From assembly GCA_029253805.1 (NCBI GenBank), contig JAQWYU010000011.1, positions 1-21,852 on the forward strand: a DNA stretch of 21,852 bases, written 5' to 3'. Positions 6,296 through 14,214 of the stretch are shown here, one piece after another (the stretch's first letter is position 1; each line of letters begins with the position of its first letter). The notes beneath the pieces are model-generated. The model worked only from the letters and a program-made list of their open reading frames with translations, was not told the origin of the DNA and ran no database searches. The position numbers and the translations under genes were made by a program. This DNA is from Flavobacteriaceae bacterium. GTDB taxonomy: Bacteria; Bacteroidota; Bacteroidia; Flavobacteriales; Flavobacteriaceae.

Positions 6296-7537
6296 ATGAT
6301 TAAATTTTTATTTGATAGGGATACATGGCAAGAGGTCTATGATAGCATGAGCAAAAATAAATTGCGCACGGGGATTACTATGGTTGGTGTTTGGTGGGGA
6401 ATTTTATTACTCATTGCTCTTTTGGGAGCCGCTAAGGGAATGGAAAATTCGTTTAATAGACTTTTTGGTGATTTTGCAACCAATAGTGTTTTTATCATAC
6501 CCAGTGTCACTAGTAAGCCTTTTAAAGGTTTTCAACAAGGTAAACGGGTACAGCTAACTCTTTCTGATGCTAAAAAAATTCAAGAAAATATTGAAGGAAT
6601 TGAGTTTGTAGTACCTAAAAACCAAAACAGTGCTCAAGTTGTAAATGGATTTCTTTCTGGAAATTTTAGTATATCAGGTGATTTACCAGTTTCAAATGAA
6701 GTTCAAAGGAAGCAATTATCTAAAGGCCGTTTTATAAATCAAAATGATATAGACTTAAAAAGAAAGGTTGCTGTACTGGCAAAAGATATTTACAAACAGT
6801 TATTTGAAAAAGATGAAGATCCAATAGGAAAATATGTACAAATAAATGATATTAATTTTAAGGTTATTGGCATATATGAGCCCGGAAATATCGATTTCTC
6901 AGGTGATGTTATACACATTCCCTTCTCCAGCTTCCAACAAATTTATAACACTGGGGATAAAATTGGGTTTCTAATGATTACAGGGAAGCCTGAATTTAAC
7001 ATATCACAAATAGAGCAAGATGTTAAGCTATTACTTAAAAATTTAAATAAAATAAATCCTAATGATAAACAGGCTTTTAGAAGCTTTAATTTAGGAAAGG
7101 AGTTTGCTAAAGTTACGGGCTTTTTAAAAGGAATGCAATTTCTAACATGGTTTGTTGGAATTGCAACTCTAATAGCAGGGGTCTTTGCAATTGGTAATAT
7201 ACTTTTAATTACCGTTAAAGAAAGAACAAAAGAAATTGGTGTACGGCGAGCTTTGGGCGCAACCCCTTTTGAGATCAAACGTCAAATTGTTGTAGAGGCT
7301 GTTTTTTTAACCATGATAGCGGGTCTACTTGGAATTATTTCAGGTGGATGGATTTTAATAGCAATAGACCATTTCTGGGGTCAAGGAGATGATGCAACAT
7401 TAATCAATGCCTCTGTATCAATAGCAGTAGTATTTATTGCCCTAGTGTTATTAGTTATATTAGGAACGTTAATAGGACTCATCCCCGCATTTAAAGCCAC
7501 AAGCGTTAAACCAATCGAAGCATTAAGAGAAGAATAA
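6296..7537 (+). CDS. MacB-like ABC transporter permease (second of two)
   Basis: A 413-residue paralog of the preceding permease with the same plan: N-terminal helix (about 22-43), periplasmic core, and a three-helix FtsX domain with the motif KERTKEIGVRRALGATP. Its ATG follows the stop of the first permease with no gap. N-terminal sequences of the pair align (DxWxE, SxxKNxxRT), and both end in KPI.ALR, so they arose by duplication and diverged mainly in the periplasmic core. Two different permeases sharing one ATPase suggest an asymmetric MacB-type complex. Similar two-permease operons are, from memory, common in Bacteroidota. It ends 13 bp before the adaptor gene. Confidence 0.92.
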   Translation: MIKFLFDRDTWQEVYDSMSKNKLRTGITMVGVWWGILLLIALLGAAKGMENSFNRLFGDFATNSVFIIPSVTSKPFKGFQQGKRVQLTLSDAKKIQENIEGIEFVVPKNQNSAQVVNGFLSGNFSISGDLPVSNEVQRKQLSKGRFINQNDIDLKRKVAVLAKDIYKQLFEKDEDPIGKYVQINDINFKVIGIYEPGNIDFSGDVIHIPFSSFQQIYNTGDKIGFLMITGKPEFNISQIEQDVKLLLKNLNKINPNDKQAFRSFNLGKEFAKVTGFLKGMQFLTWFVGIATLIAGVFAIGNILLITVKERTKEIGVRRALGATPFEIKRQIVVEAVFLTMIAGLLGIISGGWILIAIDHFWGQGDDATLINASVSIAVVFIALVLLVILGTLIGLIPAFKATSVKPIEALREE

Positions 7538-7550
7538 TAAATCAAATCAA

Positions 7551-8690
7551 ATGAACAAAACAGTAAAAATTATTTTAGGATCAGCCGTATTAATTGCATT
7601 AATTTATGTGCTAAAATATTTCAAGGATTCAAACGCTAAAGATGTTGTAGAGTATAAAACAGAATCTCCGTTTTATACTACAATTGACACTAAAATAGTG
7701 GCAACAGGAAAGTTGAATCCGGAAGAAGAAATTGAACTAAAACCACAAATATCTGGAATTATTGATCAGATTTTTGTGGAGGAGGGTGACTTAGTGAAAA
7801 AAGGGGATTTAATAGCTAGAATTAGGGTAGTTCCAAATGAACAGGCTATGGTGAGTGCAAAGAGTCGTATTAATTCTTTAAAACTTTCTTTAAACAACTC
7901 TCAAACAGTCTTTAATAGAAATAAAGTGCTTTTTGAAAAGGGAGTTATTTCCAGACAGGATTTTGAGAGCAGTGAGTTAAGCTATAGCCAATCTAAAGAG
8001 AATTATAATCAATCTAAGGATGATTATAAAATTATTAAACAAGGATCACTTTCTGGTGGAAGTTCAGCCAATACTACTATCATCGCACAGATTCCAGGAA
8101 CGATCCTTGAAATTCCAGTACGAGAAGGGGATCAAGTAATTCAAAGTAATAATTTTAATGCTGGGACAACGATTGCTACAGTCGCAGATATGAGCAAAAT
8201 GATTTTTGAAGGAAAAGTAGACGAATCTGAAGTTGGAAAGCTTGAAGAAGGCAAACAAATTATAGTTGTATTAGGAGCAATTAACGAAAAAGAATTTCCA
8301 GCGGTACTTACTTTTGTGGCTCCAAAAGGGATTGAACAAAATGGAGCTGTTCAATTCACTATTAAAGCAGATGTAGATATAAATTCGACTACAAAGATCC
8401 GTGCTGGCTACAGCGCGAATGCTGAAATTGAACTTGAAAGTAAGGACAGTATCCTAGTCATCAAGGAAGCTCTTCTACAGTTTAATCGAATCACAGAAAA
8501 GCCTTTTGTAGAATTTCTTAAAGAAGATGGTCGATTCCAAGTCAAAAATGTTGAGATTGGAATCTCTGACGGGATAAATGTTGAAATTATTGAGGGAGTT
8601 AGCGAAGGTGACGAAATTAAAGTATGGAATAAAGCTTTAGAAGAAAATAATGTTGAAGAAGATGAAGACGATAAAAATCAAAACTTATAA
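7551..8690 (+). CDS. Periplasmic adaptor (MacA/HlyD-type membrane fusion protein)
   Basis: A 379-residue adaptor. Residues 5-23 form a membrane anchor with no lipobox. A lipoyl-like half domain (KPQISGIIDQIFVEEGDLVKKG, split by the hairpin) precedes a helical hairpin at about 95-165, rich in Ser, Asn, Gln and Lys. The second lipoyl half (AQIPGTILEIPVREGDQV) and beta-barrel and membrane-proximal domains follow (about 205-360). The C terminus is strongly acidic (EENNVEEDEDD). Such proteins link inner-membrane MacB permeases to a TolC duct. The gene lies between the permeases and the TolC gene with short gaps (13 bp and 4 bp), so the whole pump is one operon. Whether it carries toxic compounds, lipids or peptides is not shown. 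Confidence 0.92.
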   Translation: MNKTVKIILGSAVLIALIYVLKYFKDSNAKDVVEYKTESPFYTTIDTKIVATGKLNPEEEIELKPQISGIIDQIFVEEGDLVKKGDLIARIRVVPNEQAMVSAKSRINSLKLSLNNSQTVFNRNKVLFEKGVISRQDFESSELSYSQSKENYNQSKDDYKIIKQGSLSGGSSANTTIIAQIPGTILEIPVREGDQVIQSNNFNAGTTIATVADMSKMIFEGKVDESEVGKLEEGKQIIVVLGAINEKEFPAVLTFVAPKGIEQNGAVQFTIKADVDINSTTKIRAGYSANAEIELESKDSILVIKEALLQFNRITEKPFVEFLKEDGRFQVKNVEIGISDGINVEIIEGVSEGDEIKVWNKALEENNVEEDEDDKNQNL

Positions 8691-8694
8691 TCCT

Positions 8695-10008
8695 ATGAAA
8701 TATGTAATTATAGCTCTTTTCTTTTCTTTGAGCCTTGGAAGCTTTGCCCAAAAGAAATGGACTTTGAAAGAATGTGTGGATCATGTTATTGAAAATAATA
8801 TTTCGGTCAAACAAGTTGAAAATAGCCTAAGTACAAATGATCAAGAAATTATCTCTGCTAAAGGTCAATTTTTGCCAGGTGCAGGTCTAAGTTTTTCTCA
8901 AAACCTAAGTTTAGGGAATGTTGAGCTTTTTGAAGGTAGTTTTATTGATAGAACTTTTCATTCATCCAATATCGGATTTAACCTATCACAAACGGTTTTT
9001 AATGGCTTTAGAAACATAAATACATTTAGACTGTCACTAATCAATAAACAAACAGGAGAGTTAGAACTTAGTCGTATAAAAGATGATGTGTCATTAAATG
9101 TAGTGAATGCCTTTTTGAATGTCTTATTTAACAAAGAGAATTTACAAACAGCTAAAACTCAAGTTGAATTTTCTAGAAACCAAATCATTCAGGTTACCGC
9201 ACTAGTTGAAGCAGGTGTACAGCCTCTAGCAAATAGATATGATGCTGAGGCAACTCTCAGTAGCGATGATCAGCGTTTTACAGTCGCTCAAAACAATTAT
9301 AATTTAGCATTATTATCTTTATCTCAACTTTTACAGGTTCCTTACAAAGATTTTGAGGTTGAATCTTTTTGGATTCCATTGCCGTCTGAAGAATTAATTT
9401 ATGATAATGTTGAGACGATACTCAATTTTGCATTATTAAATAGAACAGAAATAAAGATTGCTGAAAAAAATCAGGAATCCGCTGCCCTTTCTACAGAAAT
9501 ATCTAAAAGTGGATATTATCCTACTATAAGTTTTGGGTATGGCTTTAACACCGGAGCTAATTTTTCAAATTTGTCCAAGAGTAACTCTTTTTTCCAACAA
9601 ATAAATGATAATAGAGGGCATGGGTTTAACCTTAATATTTCAGTCCCATTATTCTCAAGGTTCCAAAATAAAACTGCTGTTGCAAAATCTAAAATCCAGG
9701 AAAATAATGCAAAACTTAATTTAGACAAAGCCAAGTTTGATTTAGAAAGCAATATCCAGCGAGCCTTTACAGACGCTCATGCTGCTTTGAAAACTTATGT
9801 AGCATCTAATAAATCATTAAAAGCACGCGAATTGTCGTTTAATAATGCCAAAGAACGTTACGATATTGGAGTTTTAAATGCATTTGAACTTGAACAAAGC
9901 AGAGTTCAATTGGTTAACGCAGAAGCTAATTTAATTAATGCTAAATTTGATTTTGTATTTAAGACTAAAGTTTTAGACTTTTACATGGGGAATAAAATTG
10001 TTGAATAA
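8695..10008 (+). CDS. TolC family outer-membrane channel protein
   Basis: A 437-residue outer-membrane efflux protein. A signal peptide (MKYVIIALFF... ending SFAQ, about 19 residues) precedes WTLKECVDHVIENN, the usual first helix of TolC/OEP proteins. Two repeats of long helices with beta-barrel strands follow, including the repeat starts near RYDAEATLSSDDQRF and NAFELEQSRVQLVNAEANL. It supplies the outer-membrane exit duct for the MacAB-like pump encoded upstream. An in-frame ATG at 8650 inside the adaptor gene was rejected. The ATG at 8695 places the signal peptide correctly and gives a 4-nt gap after the adaptor stop. Length is normal for the family in Bacteroidota. Confidence 0.93.
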   Translation: MKYVIIALFFSLSLGSFAQKKWTLKECVDHVIENNISVKQVENSLSTNDQEIISAKGQFLPGAGLSFSQNLSLGNVELFEGSFIDRTFHSSNIGFNLSQTVFNGFRNINTFRLSLINKQTGELELSRIKDDVSLNVVNAFLNVLFNKENLQTAKTQVEFSRNQIIQVTALVEAGVQPLANRYDAEATLSSDDQRFTVAQNNYNLALLSLSQLLQVPYKDFEVESFWIPLPSEELIYDNVETILNFALLNRTEIKIAEKNQESAALSTEISKSGYYPTISFGYGFNTGANFSNLSKSNSFFQQINDNRGHGFNLNISVPLFSRFQNKTAVAKSKIQENNAKLNLDKAKFDLESNIQRAFTDAHAALKTYVASNKSLKARELSFNNAKERYDIGVLNAFELEQSRVQLVNAEANLINAKFDFVFKTKVLDFYMGNKIVE

Positions 10009-10009
10009 G

Positions 10010-10687
10010 TTGATTTATATAATAAATATAGAGACGTCTACCACAAACTGCTCTGTATCAATTTCGGAAAATGGATTTTTGATTGGGTTGAAAGAAGACA
10101 ATAGCCTTCAATACTCTCATGCTGAACGTTTACATGTTTACATAGATGAAGTTTTAAAATCAGCTAACGTTTCTAAATCTCAACTAACTGCAATAGGTAT
10201 TAGTAAAGGTCCGGGGTCATATACTGGTTTACGTATTGGAGTTTCTACTGCTAAAGGATTATGTTATGCACTCAAAATTCCCTTAATTTCCGCCCCTACC
10301 CTTCAGTCTCTAGCCCTCCAAGTTTCAAATCCTCAAGGCCCTATTGTTGCAATGTTAGATGCCAGACGTTCAGAAGTTTATTCGGCTATTTTTGATGATT
10401 CTTGTAATGAAATTAGACAAACCCTAGCAGAGATTATTACATTAAATTCATATGATGAATTACTTAAGCTATCTCCTGTTTACTTTATTGGGAGTGGTGT
10501 TACTAAATCTCAAGAATTAATTAGTCATCCTAACACAAGATTTATTAAAAACAAATTGCCTTCAGCGTCTCAAATGTGCAATTTAACTCACAGTAAATTT
10601 ATAGCAAATGATTTTGAAGACGTTGCTTATTTTGAGCCTTATTACTTGAAAGATTTCATTGCTATTCCCTCTAAAAAACAATTTTAA
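10010..10687 (+). CDS. tsaB: tRNA t6A biosynthesis protein TsaB
   Basis: About 225 residues of the ASKHA-fold TsaB (YeaZ) family. Hallmarks are the N-terminal INIETSTTNCSVSI, the GPGSYTGLRIG motif with the following TAKGLCYAL helix, and MLDARRSEVYSA. TsaB is the scaffold partner of TsaD and works with TsaE and TsaC to make threonylcarbamoyl-adenosine at position 37 of ANN-decoding tRNAs in the cytoplasm. No ATG is available near the expected start. TTG at 10010 gives MIYIINIETS, the family-typical beginning, one nucleotide after the TolC stop. TTG codons at 9998 and 10001 are alternatives that would overlap TolC slightly. It is probably read through from the pump operon, although the functions are unrelated. 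Confidence 0.92.
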   Translation: MIYIINIETSTTNCSVSISENGFLIGLKEDNSLQYSHAERLHVYIDEVLKSANVSKSQLTAIGISKGPGSYTGLRIGVSTAKGLCYALKIPLISAPTLQSLALQVSNPQGPIVAMLDARRSEVYSAIFDDSCNEIRQTLAEIITLNSYDELLKLSPVYFIGSGVTKSQELISHPNTRFIKNKLPSASQMCNLTHSKFIANDFEDVAYFEPYYLKDFIAIPSKKQF

Positions 10688-10745
10688 TATTCTTTGTTTA
10701 AAGCGAGGTCAGACAAGTTGCTAATTAACAACTCAGATTCTGTAT

Positions 10746-10774
10746 TTGTTTTGTTTAAAATCGTTGTAACTTTG
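10746..10774 (+). promoter_or_regulatory. Bacteroidota-type promoter of rsmI, probably leaderless
   Basis: TTG (10746-10748), an 18-bp spacer and TAACTTTG (10767-10774) fit the Bacteroidota -33/-7 promoter. The -7 element ends 4 nt before the rsmI ATG, so the transcript is expected to start at or next to the initiation codon. The rest of the 91-bp gap after tsaB holds only a weak AGTTG/CAACT hairpin (10716-10733). Confidence 0.6.
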
Positions 10775-10778
10775 GATT

Positions 10779-11450
10779 ATGAAGTTATACATTGTACCTA
10801 CCCCCATAGGAAACTTAGAAGACATTACTTTACGCGCAATTAAGGTCTTGAAATCTGTGGACCTAATTCTAGCAGAAGACACAAGAACTTCTGGAAAACT
10901 TCTTAAACATTATGAAATAGCAACTCAAATGCAATCTCACCATATGCATAACGAGCACAAAACTGTTCAGGGGATCATTCAAAAATTAAAGTCAGGTCTT
11001 AATATTGCATTAATTAGTGATGCAGGGACTCCTGCAATTTCTGACCCAGGATTTTTGTTAACAAGAACTTGTGTTGAAAACGAAATTAATGTAGAGTGTT
11101 TGCCTGGAGCTACGGCATTTGTTCCAGCATTAGTAAACTCTGGACTGCCAAACGATAAGTTTGTTTTTGAAGGATTTTTACCGGTAAAAAAAGGACGTCA
11201 AACAAGACTATTGATTTTAGCAGAAGAACCCAGGACAATTATTTTGTATGAGAGCCCTCACAAATTGATTAAAACACTTTCTAATATTTGCGAATACTTT
11301 GGAGAGGAACGTCAAATATCAGTATCTAGAGAGCTTTCAAAGCTTTTTGAGGAAACAAAACGCGGAACTGTAAAAAATGTTCTAGAACATTACACTGACC
11401 ATCCCCCTAAGGGTGAAATTGTAGTTGTAGTGTCTGGAAAATCAAAATAA
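10779..11450 (+). CDS. rsmI: 16S rRNA (cytidine-2'-O)-methyltransferase RsmI
   Basis: A 223-residue member of the tetrapyrrole-methylase fold family. Motifs in order are VPTPIGNLEDITLRA at the N terminus, LAEDTRTSGKLLKH, ALISDAGTPAISDPG (SAM-binding region), CLPGATAFVPALVNSGLP, FEGFLPVKKGRQTRL and ILYESPHKL. RsmI methylates the ribose 2'-OH of C1402 in the decoding centre of 16S rRNA, together with RsmH, which methylates N4. Length is a little short of the roughly 280 residues in E. coli because the C-terminal extension is absent, as is common in Bacteroidota. The gene has its own promoter and ends 2 bp from the stop of the convergent minus-strand gene. Confidence 0.95.
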   Translation: MKLYIVPTPIGNLEDITLRAIKVLKSVDLILAEDTRTSGKLLKHYEIATQMQSHHMHNEHKTVQGIIQKLKSGLNIALISDAGTPAISDPGFLLTRTCVENEINVECLPGATAFVPALVNSGLPNDKFVFEGFLPVKKGRQTRLLILAEEPRTIILYESPHKLIKTLSNICEYFGEERQISVSRELSKLFEETKRGTVKNVLEHYTDHPPKGEIVVVVSGKSK

Positions 11451-11452
11451 AA

Positions 11453-12043
11453 CTAAGCATGTTTGCCTTTGTCCCATCCATGTTTTTCCAAATAGAGTTT
11501 ACCGCTCTGTACAGCACCCTTTTCGATGCTTGTTCCCATTGAGTCGTTCCATCTATTTAAGAACCCAAATAGAGAAATAACTCCAAGTATTTCTACTATT
11601 TCACCTTCATCCCAGTACATGCGTAAACGTTTCTCTAAAGAATTATTAACCTTATTCGGAATTTGAGAGGCGGCTAAGCTAAAATCTAATGCGGCTCGTT
11701 CTGCTTCATTGAAAGCAGTATGAGTTCTATAGTCCCAAATATTGTTAAGCTGAACTTTTTCAGCGCCATAACGTTCAGCGGCTCGAATAGCATGTGCTTG
11801 ACAATAACGACAACCAGTTGCATTACTACTTACCCAAGCAATCATTCGTTTTAACGCTGATGTTACGCGACCTTCATTAGTCATAACAGCTTTATTGAGG
11901 TTTATAAATGCCTTACTTATAGCTGGTCGGTGCTGCATTGTAAGAACTGAATTTGGACAAAAGCCTAATGTTTCATTAAAAAATTTAGCGAGTGATTTAG
12001 TTTCTAAATCATGGGTTGGGGATAATGGTGTAACTAATGGCAT
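11453..12043 (-). CDS. Carboxymuconolactone decarboxylase-like peroxidase-related protein (AhpD fold)
   Basis: A 196-residue AhpD-fold protein. The redox site is ATGCRYCQAHAIRAAERYGA, a CxxC pair followed by His three residues on, as in peroxidase-related CMD proteins. The motif FNEAERAALDFSLAASQIPN and the C-terminal GVISLFGFLNRWNDSMGT are also typical of this group. These proteins reduce hydroperoxides or act in thiol redox chains; the substrate is unknown. The frame stays open upstream to 12163, but that extension would overlap the divergent OsmC gene and has no family resemblance. The ATG at 12043 gives MPLVTPLSPTHD and a normal length. The gene is divergent from an OsmC peroxidase gene (52 bp between starts), which suggests a shared oxidative-stress role. 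Its tail nearly touches rsmI. Confidence 0.85.
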   Translation of the reverse strand: MPLVTPLSPTHDLETKSLAKFFNETLGFCPNSVLTMQHRPAISKAFINLNKAVMTNEGRVTSALKRMIAWVSSNATGCRYCQAHAIRAAERYGAEKVQLNNIWDYRTHTAFNEAERAALDFSLAASQIPNKVNNSLEKRLRMYWDEGEIVEILGVISLFGFLNRWNDSMGTSIEKGAVQSGKLYLEKHGWDKGKHA

Positions 12044-12051
12044 TATTTTAG

Positions 12052-12059
12052 TATTTTTG
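12052..12059 (+). promoter_or_regulatory. Putative -7 element of the OsmC-recJ-MFS operon
   Basis: TATTTTTG fits TAnnTTTG, 36 bp before the OsmC ATG in the 52-bp divergent gap. No TTG is seen at the usual spacing. A promoter for the leftward gene is expected in the same gap but only a weak match (TATGTTTC, reverse of 12076-12083) is visible. Confidence 0.35.
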
Positions 12060-12095
12060 AAATATTTACTAACAAGAAACATAAATAAATTTATA

Positions 12096-12518
12096 ATGTC
12101 TGATAAAATAACAACAAATTGGAAAGGCGGGATGCTATTTGAGTCTAACAACCCTAGTGGCAAATCAGTGCTAATGGATACTGTATTAGATGGTCAAACC
12201 CAAAGGCTCGGTTTGTCTCCAAAGGCAATGATGCTTTCTTCTCTGGCTGGATGTTCAGGTGTGGATATTGTAGATATTTTACAGAAGATGAAGGTGCTTA
12301 AGTACAAATTGTCAATTGAAGTTGAGGCTCAGTTGACAGACGAGCATCCTAAGTTTTATAATAAAGTGCACCTGGATTATCATTTTCACGGTCATGAACT
12401 TAATGTCAATAAAATTAATAAAGCTGTTTCTCTTTCAGTCGATAAGTATTGTGGTGTTATGGAAATGTTCAGACAATTTTCCAACGTTTCAACCGAAATC
12501 CATATCCACAACTCTTAA
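12096..12518 (+). CDS. OsmC/Ohr family peroxidase
   Basis: A 140-residue OsmC-family protein. Two conserved cysteines are present: Cys53 in SLAGCSGVDIVDILQK (peroxidatic) and Cys119 in DKYCGVMEMF (resolving). The arrangement fits thiol peroxidases that reduce organic hydroperoxides in the cytoplasm, usually with lipoylated or thiol donors. The N-terminal segment ITTNWKGGMLFE is also typical of the YhfA/OsmC branch. The frame is open upstream to 11895 over the divergent CMD gene, but the ATG at 12096 gives the family start and normal size. It lies 3 bp before recJ and so heads a run of OsmC-recJ-MFS. The divergent AhpD-fold gene strengthens the peroxide-defence reading. Confidence 0.9.
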   Translation: MSDKITTNWKGGMLFESNNPSGKSVLMDTVLDGQTQRLGLSPKAMMLSSLAGCSGVDIVDILQKMKVLKYKLSIEVEAQLTDEHPKFYNKVHLDYHFHGHELNVNKINKAVSLSVDKYCGVMEMFRQFSNVSTEIHIHNS

Positions 12519-12521
12519 ATT

Positions 12522-14213
12522 ATGCGTTGGACTCTTAAGCCAAAACCTGCCCCTCAAAAAATAGCTGATTTTGCAGAGAAATTAGGAGTTGATTTAGCGA
12601 TATCAGAACTGCTAATACAAAGGGGAATAGATACTTTTCAAGCAGCTAAAACTTTTTTTAGACCTAGCTGGTCTGACCTTCATGATCCTTTTTTAATGAA
12701 GGATATGAATGCCGCAGTTACACGAATTCAATCAGCTATAGAAAACAAGGAACAAATTCTAATATATGGAGATTATGATGTAGACGGCACATCATCGGTG
12801 GCATTAATGGCGTCTTATCTTGATACTAAAAGCACTCAGGTGTCTACTTATATTCCTGATCGTTACGATGAAGGATACGGAGTGTCTTACAAAGGGATTG
12901 ATTATGCCTCTGATAATAACTTCACGTTAATCATCGCCCTTGACTGTGGCGTTAAAGCTATTGAAAAAGTAGCCTATGCAAAATCAAAAGGAATTGATTT
13001 TATTATCTGTGATCATCACCGTCCAGGAAAAGAACTGCCCTCCGCAGTTGCTATGCTGAATCCAAAACAGTCTGATTGCAACTATCCTTTTAAAGAACTT
13101 TGCGGCTGTGGCATTGGATTTAAACTTATACAGGCTTTAGCATCTAAAGACAACCAAGCTGTAGAGTCTTTATTATCCTATTTAGATTTAGTCGCTACAG
13201 CCATAGGTGCTGATATTGTCCCTATTGTTGGTGAAAACAGAGCTTTAGCTTTTTTAGGATTAAAAGTGATTAATTCTAACCCACGTCCTGGGTTTCTGGC
13301 AATCATGAGTCAGCTTAAAAAAGAAAAATTAACAATGACAGACGTTATTTTTAATATTGCTCCTCGAATTAATGCAGCTGGACGTATGAAGCATGGAAAT
13401 TATGCAGTAGGATTGATGAAGGAAACGGACTTAAATAATGCAAAACTTGCGGCATCAGAAATTGAAGATTTCAACACTAGTCGTCGTGAGGCTGATAAAC
13501 TAATCACTAGGGAAGCATTAGAGCAAATTGTGAATGCAAATGAAACCGATAATGCAACTACGGTAGTTTATCAGAAAGATTGGCACAAGGGAGTAATAGG
13601 TATTGTTGCTTCAAGACTCATAGAAACTTATTATCGTCCGACTTTAGTATTTACTAAAAGTGGAGATTATTTAACAGCCTCTGCCCGATCTGTTAGGGGC
13701 TTTGATGTGTATAACGCCTTAGAAAAATGTAGTAATTTAATTGAGCAATATGGAGGCCATATGTATGCGGCAGGTCTAACGATTAGACAAGAGAACTACC
13801 TTGCTTTTAAATCAGCTTTTGAATCTGAAGTTTCAAAAACCCTGCCTCTCCAGTTCAAGACACCAGAAATTAAAATTGATTCAGAAATTAACTTTGAATC
13901 GATTACACCTAAATTTTTTAGAATATTGAAACAGTTTGCACCTTATGGGCCTCAAAACTTATCTCCAGTTTTTATGACTTCCAAAGTTAATGATACAGGC
14001 TACGGTAAATGTGTTGGAGAAGACCAAACTCATTTGAGATTAACACTAACTCAAAATAGAAGTGCTAAAATTGCGGCAATAGGTTTTGGTTTAGCAGCTC
14101 GGTTTTCAATTATTGAATCAAAAGTACCTTTTAGAGCAGTATACTCTGTTGATGAAAACGAGTGGAATGGCCGCGTAAGTCTTCAACTAAAACTTAAAGA
14201 CTTAAAGCTTTAA
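12522..14213 (+). CDS. recJ: Single-stranded-DNA-specific exonuclease RecJ
   Basis: A 563-residue RecJ nuclease. The DHH-domain motifs are YGDYDVDGTSSVAL (Asp84, 86 and 88), ALDCGV (Asp141) and the signature CDHHRPG (164-166), which bind the two catalytic metals. A further conserved stretch is IAPRINAAGRMKHG. The DHHA1 domain has DWHKGVIGIVASRLIE and YGGHMYAAGLTI (GGH near residue 411). A C-terminal OB-like domain (about 455-563) follows. RecJ degrades ssDNA 5' to 3' in RecF-pathway recombination, base excision and mismatch repair. Length and domain order are normal. The gene is 3 bp after OsmC and 1 bp before the MFS gene, so it is probably co-transcribed with both. Confidence 0.96.
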   Translation: MRWTLKPKPAPQKIADFAEKLGVDLAISELLIQRGIDTFQAAKTFFRPSWSDLHDPFLMKDMNAAVTRIQSAIENKEQILIYGDYDVDGTSSVALMASYLDTKSTQVSTYIPDRYDEGYGVSYKGIDYASDNNFTLIIALDCGVKAIEKVAYAKSKGIDFIICDHHRPGKELPSAVAMLNPKQSDCNYPFKELCGCGIGFKLIQALASKDNQAVESLLSYLDLVATAIGADIVPIVGENRALAFLGLKVINSNPRPGFLAIMSQLKKEKLTMTDVIFNIAPRINAAGRMKHGNYAVGLMKETDLNNAKLAASEIEDFNTSRREADKLITREALEQIVNANETDNATTVVYQKDWHKGVIGIVASRLIETYYRPTLVFTKSGDYLTASARSVRGFDVYNALEKCSNLIEQYGGHMYAAGLTIRQENYLAFKSAFESEVSKTLPLQFKTPEIKIDSEINFESITPKFFRILKQFAPYGPQNLSPVFMTSKVNDTGYGKCVGEDQTHLRLTLTQNRSAKIAAIGFGLAARFSIIESKVPFRAVYSVDENEWNGRVSLQLKLKDLKL

Positions 14214-14214
14214 T

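Noticed and set aside
6943..7278. Minus-strand open frame inside the second permease
   Set aside because: It is antisense to the conserved FtsX domain, with no motif or signal of its own.
10716..10733. Hairpin AGTTG-N8-CAACT between tsaB and rsmI as a terminator
   Set aside because: The stem is only 5 bp with a long loop and no T-tract follows, so it is unlikely to terminate transcription.
11895..12095. In-frame 5' extension of the OsmC gene over the divergent CMD gene
   Set aside because: The extension has no OsmC-family resemblance and lies antisense to the CMD coding region. The ATG at 12096 gives the normal start.
12044..12163. In-frame 5' extension of the CMD-like gene into OsmC
   Set aside because: It would overlap the OsmC coding sequence, and its sequence is not like any CMD N terminus. 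The ATG at 12043 is preferred.
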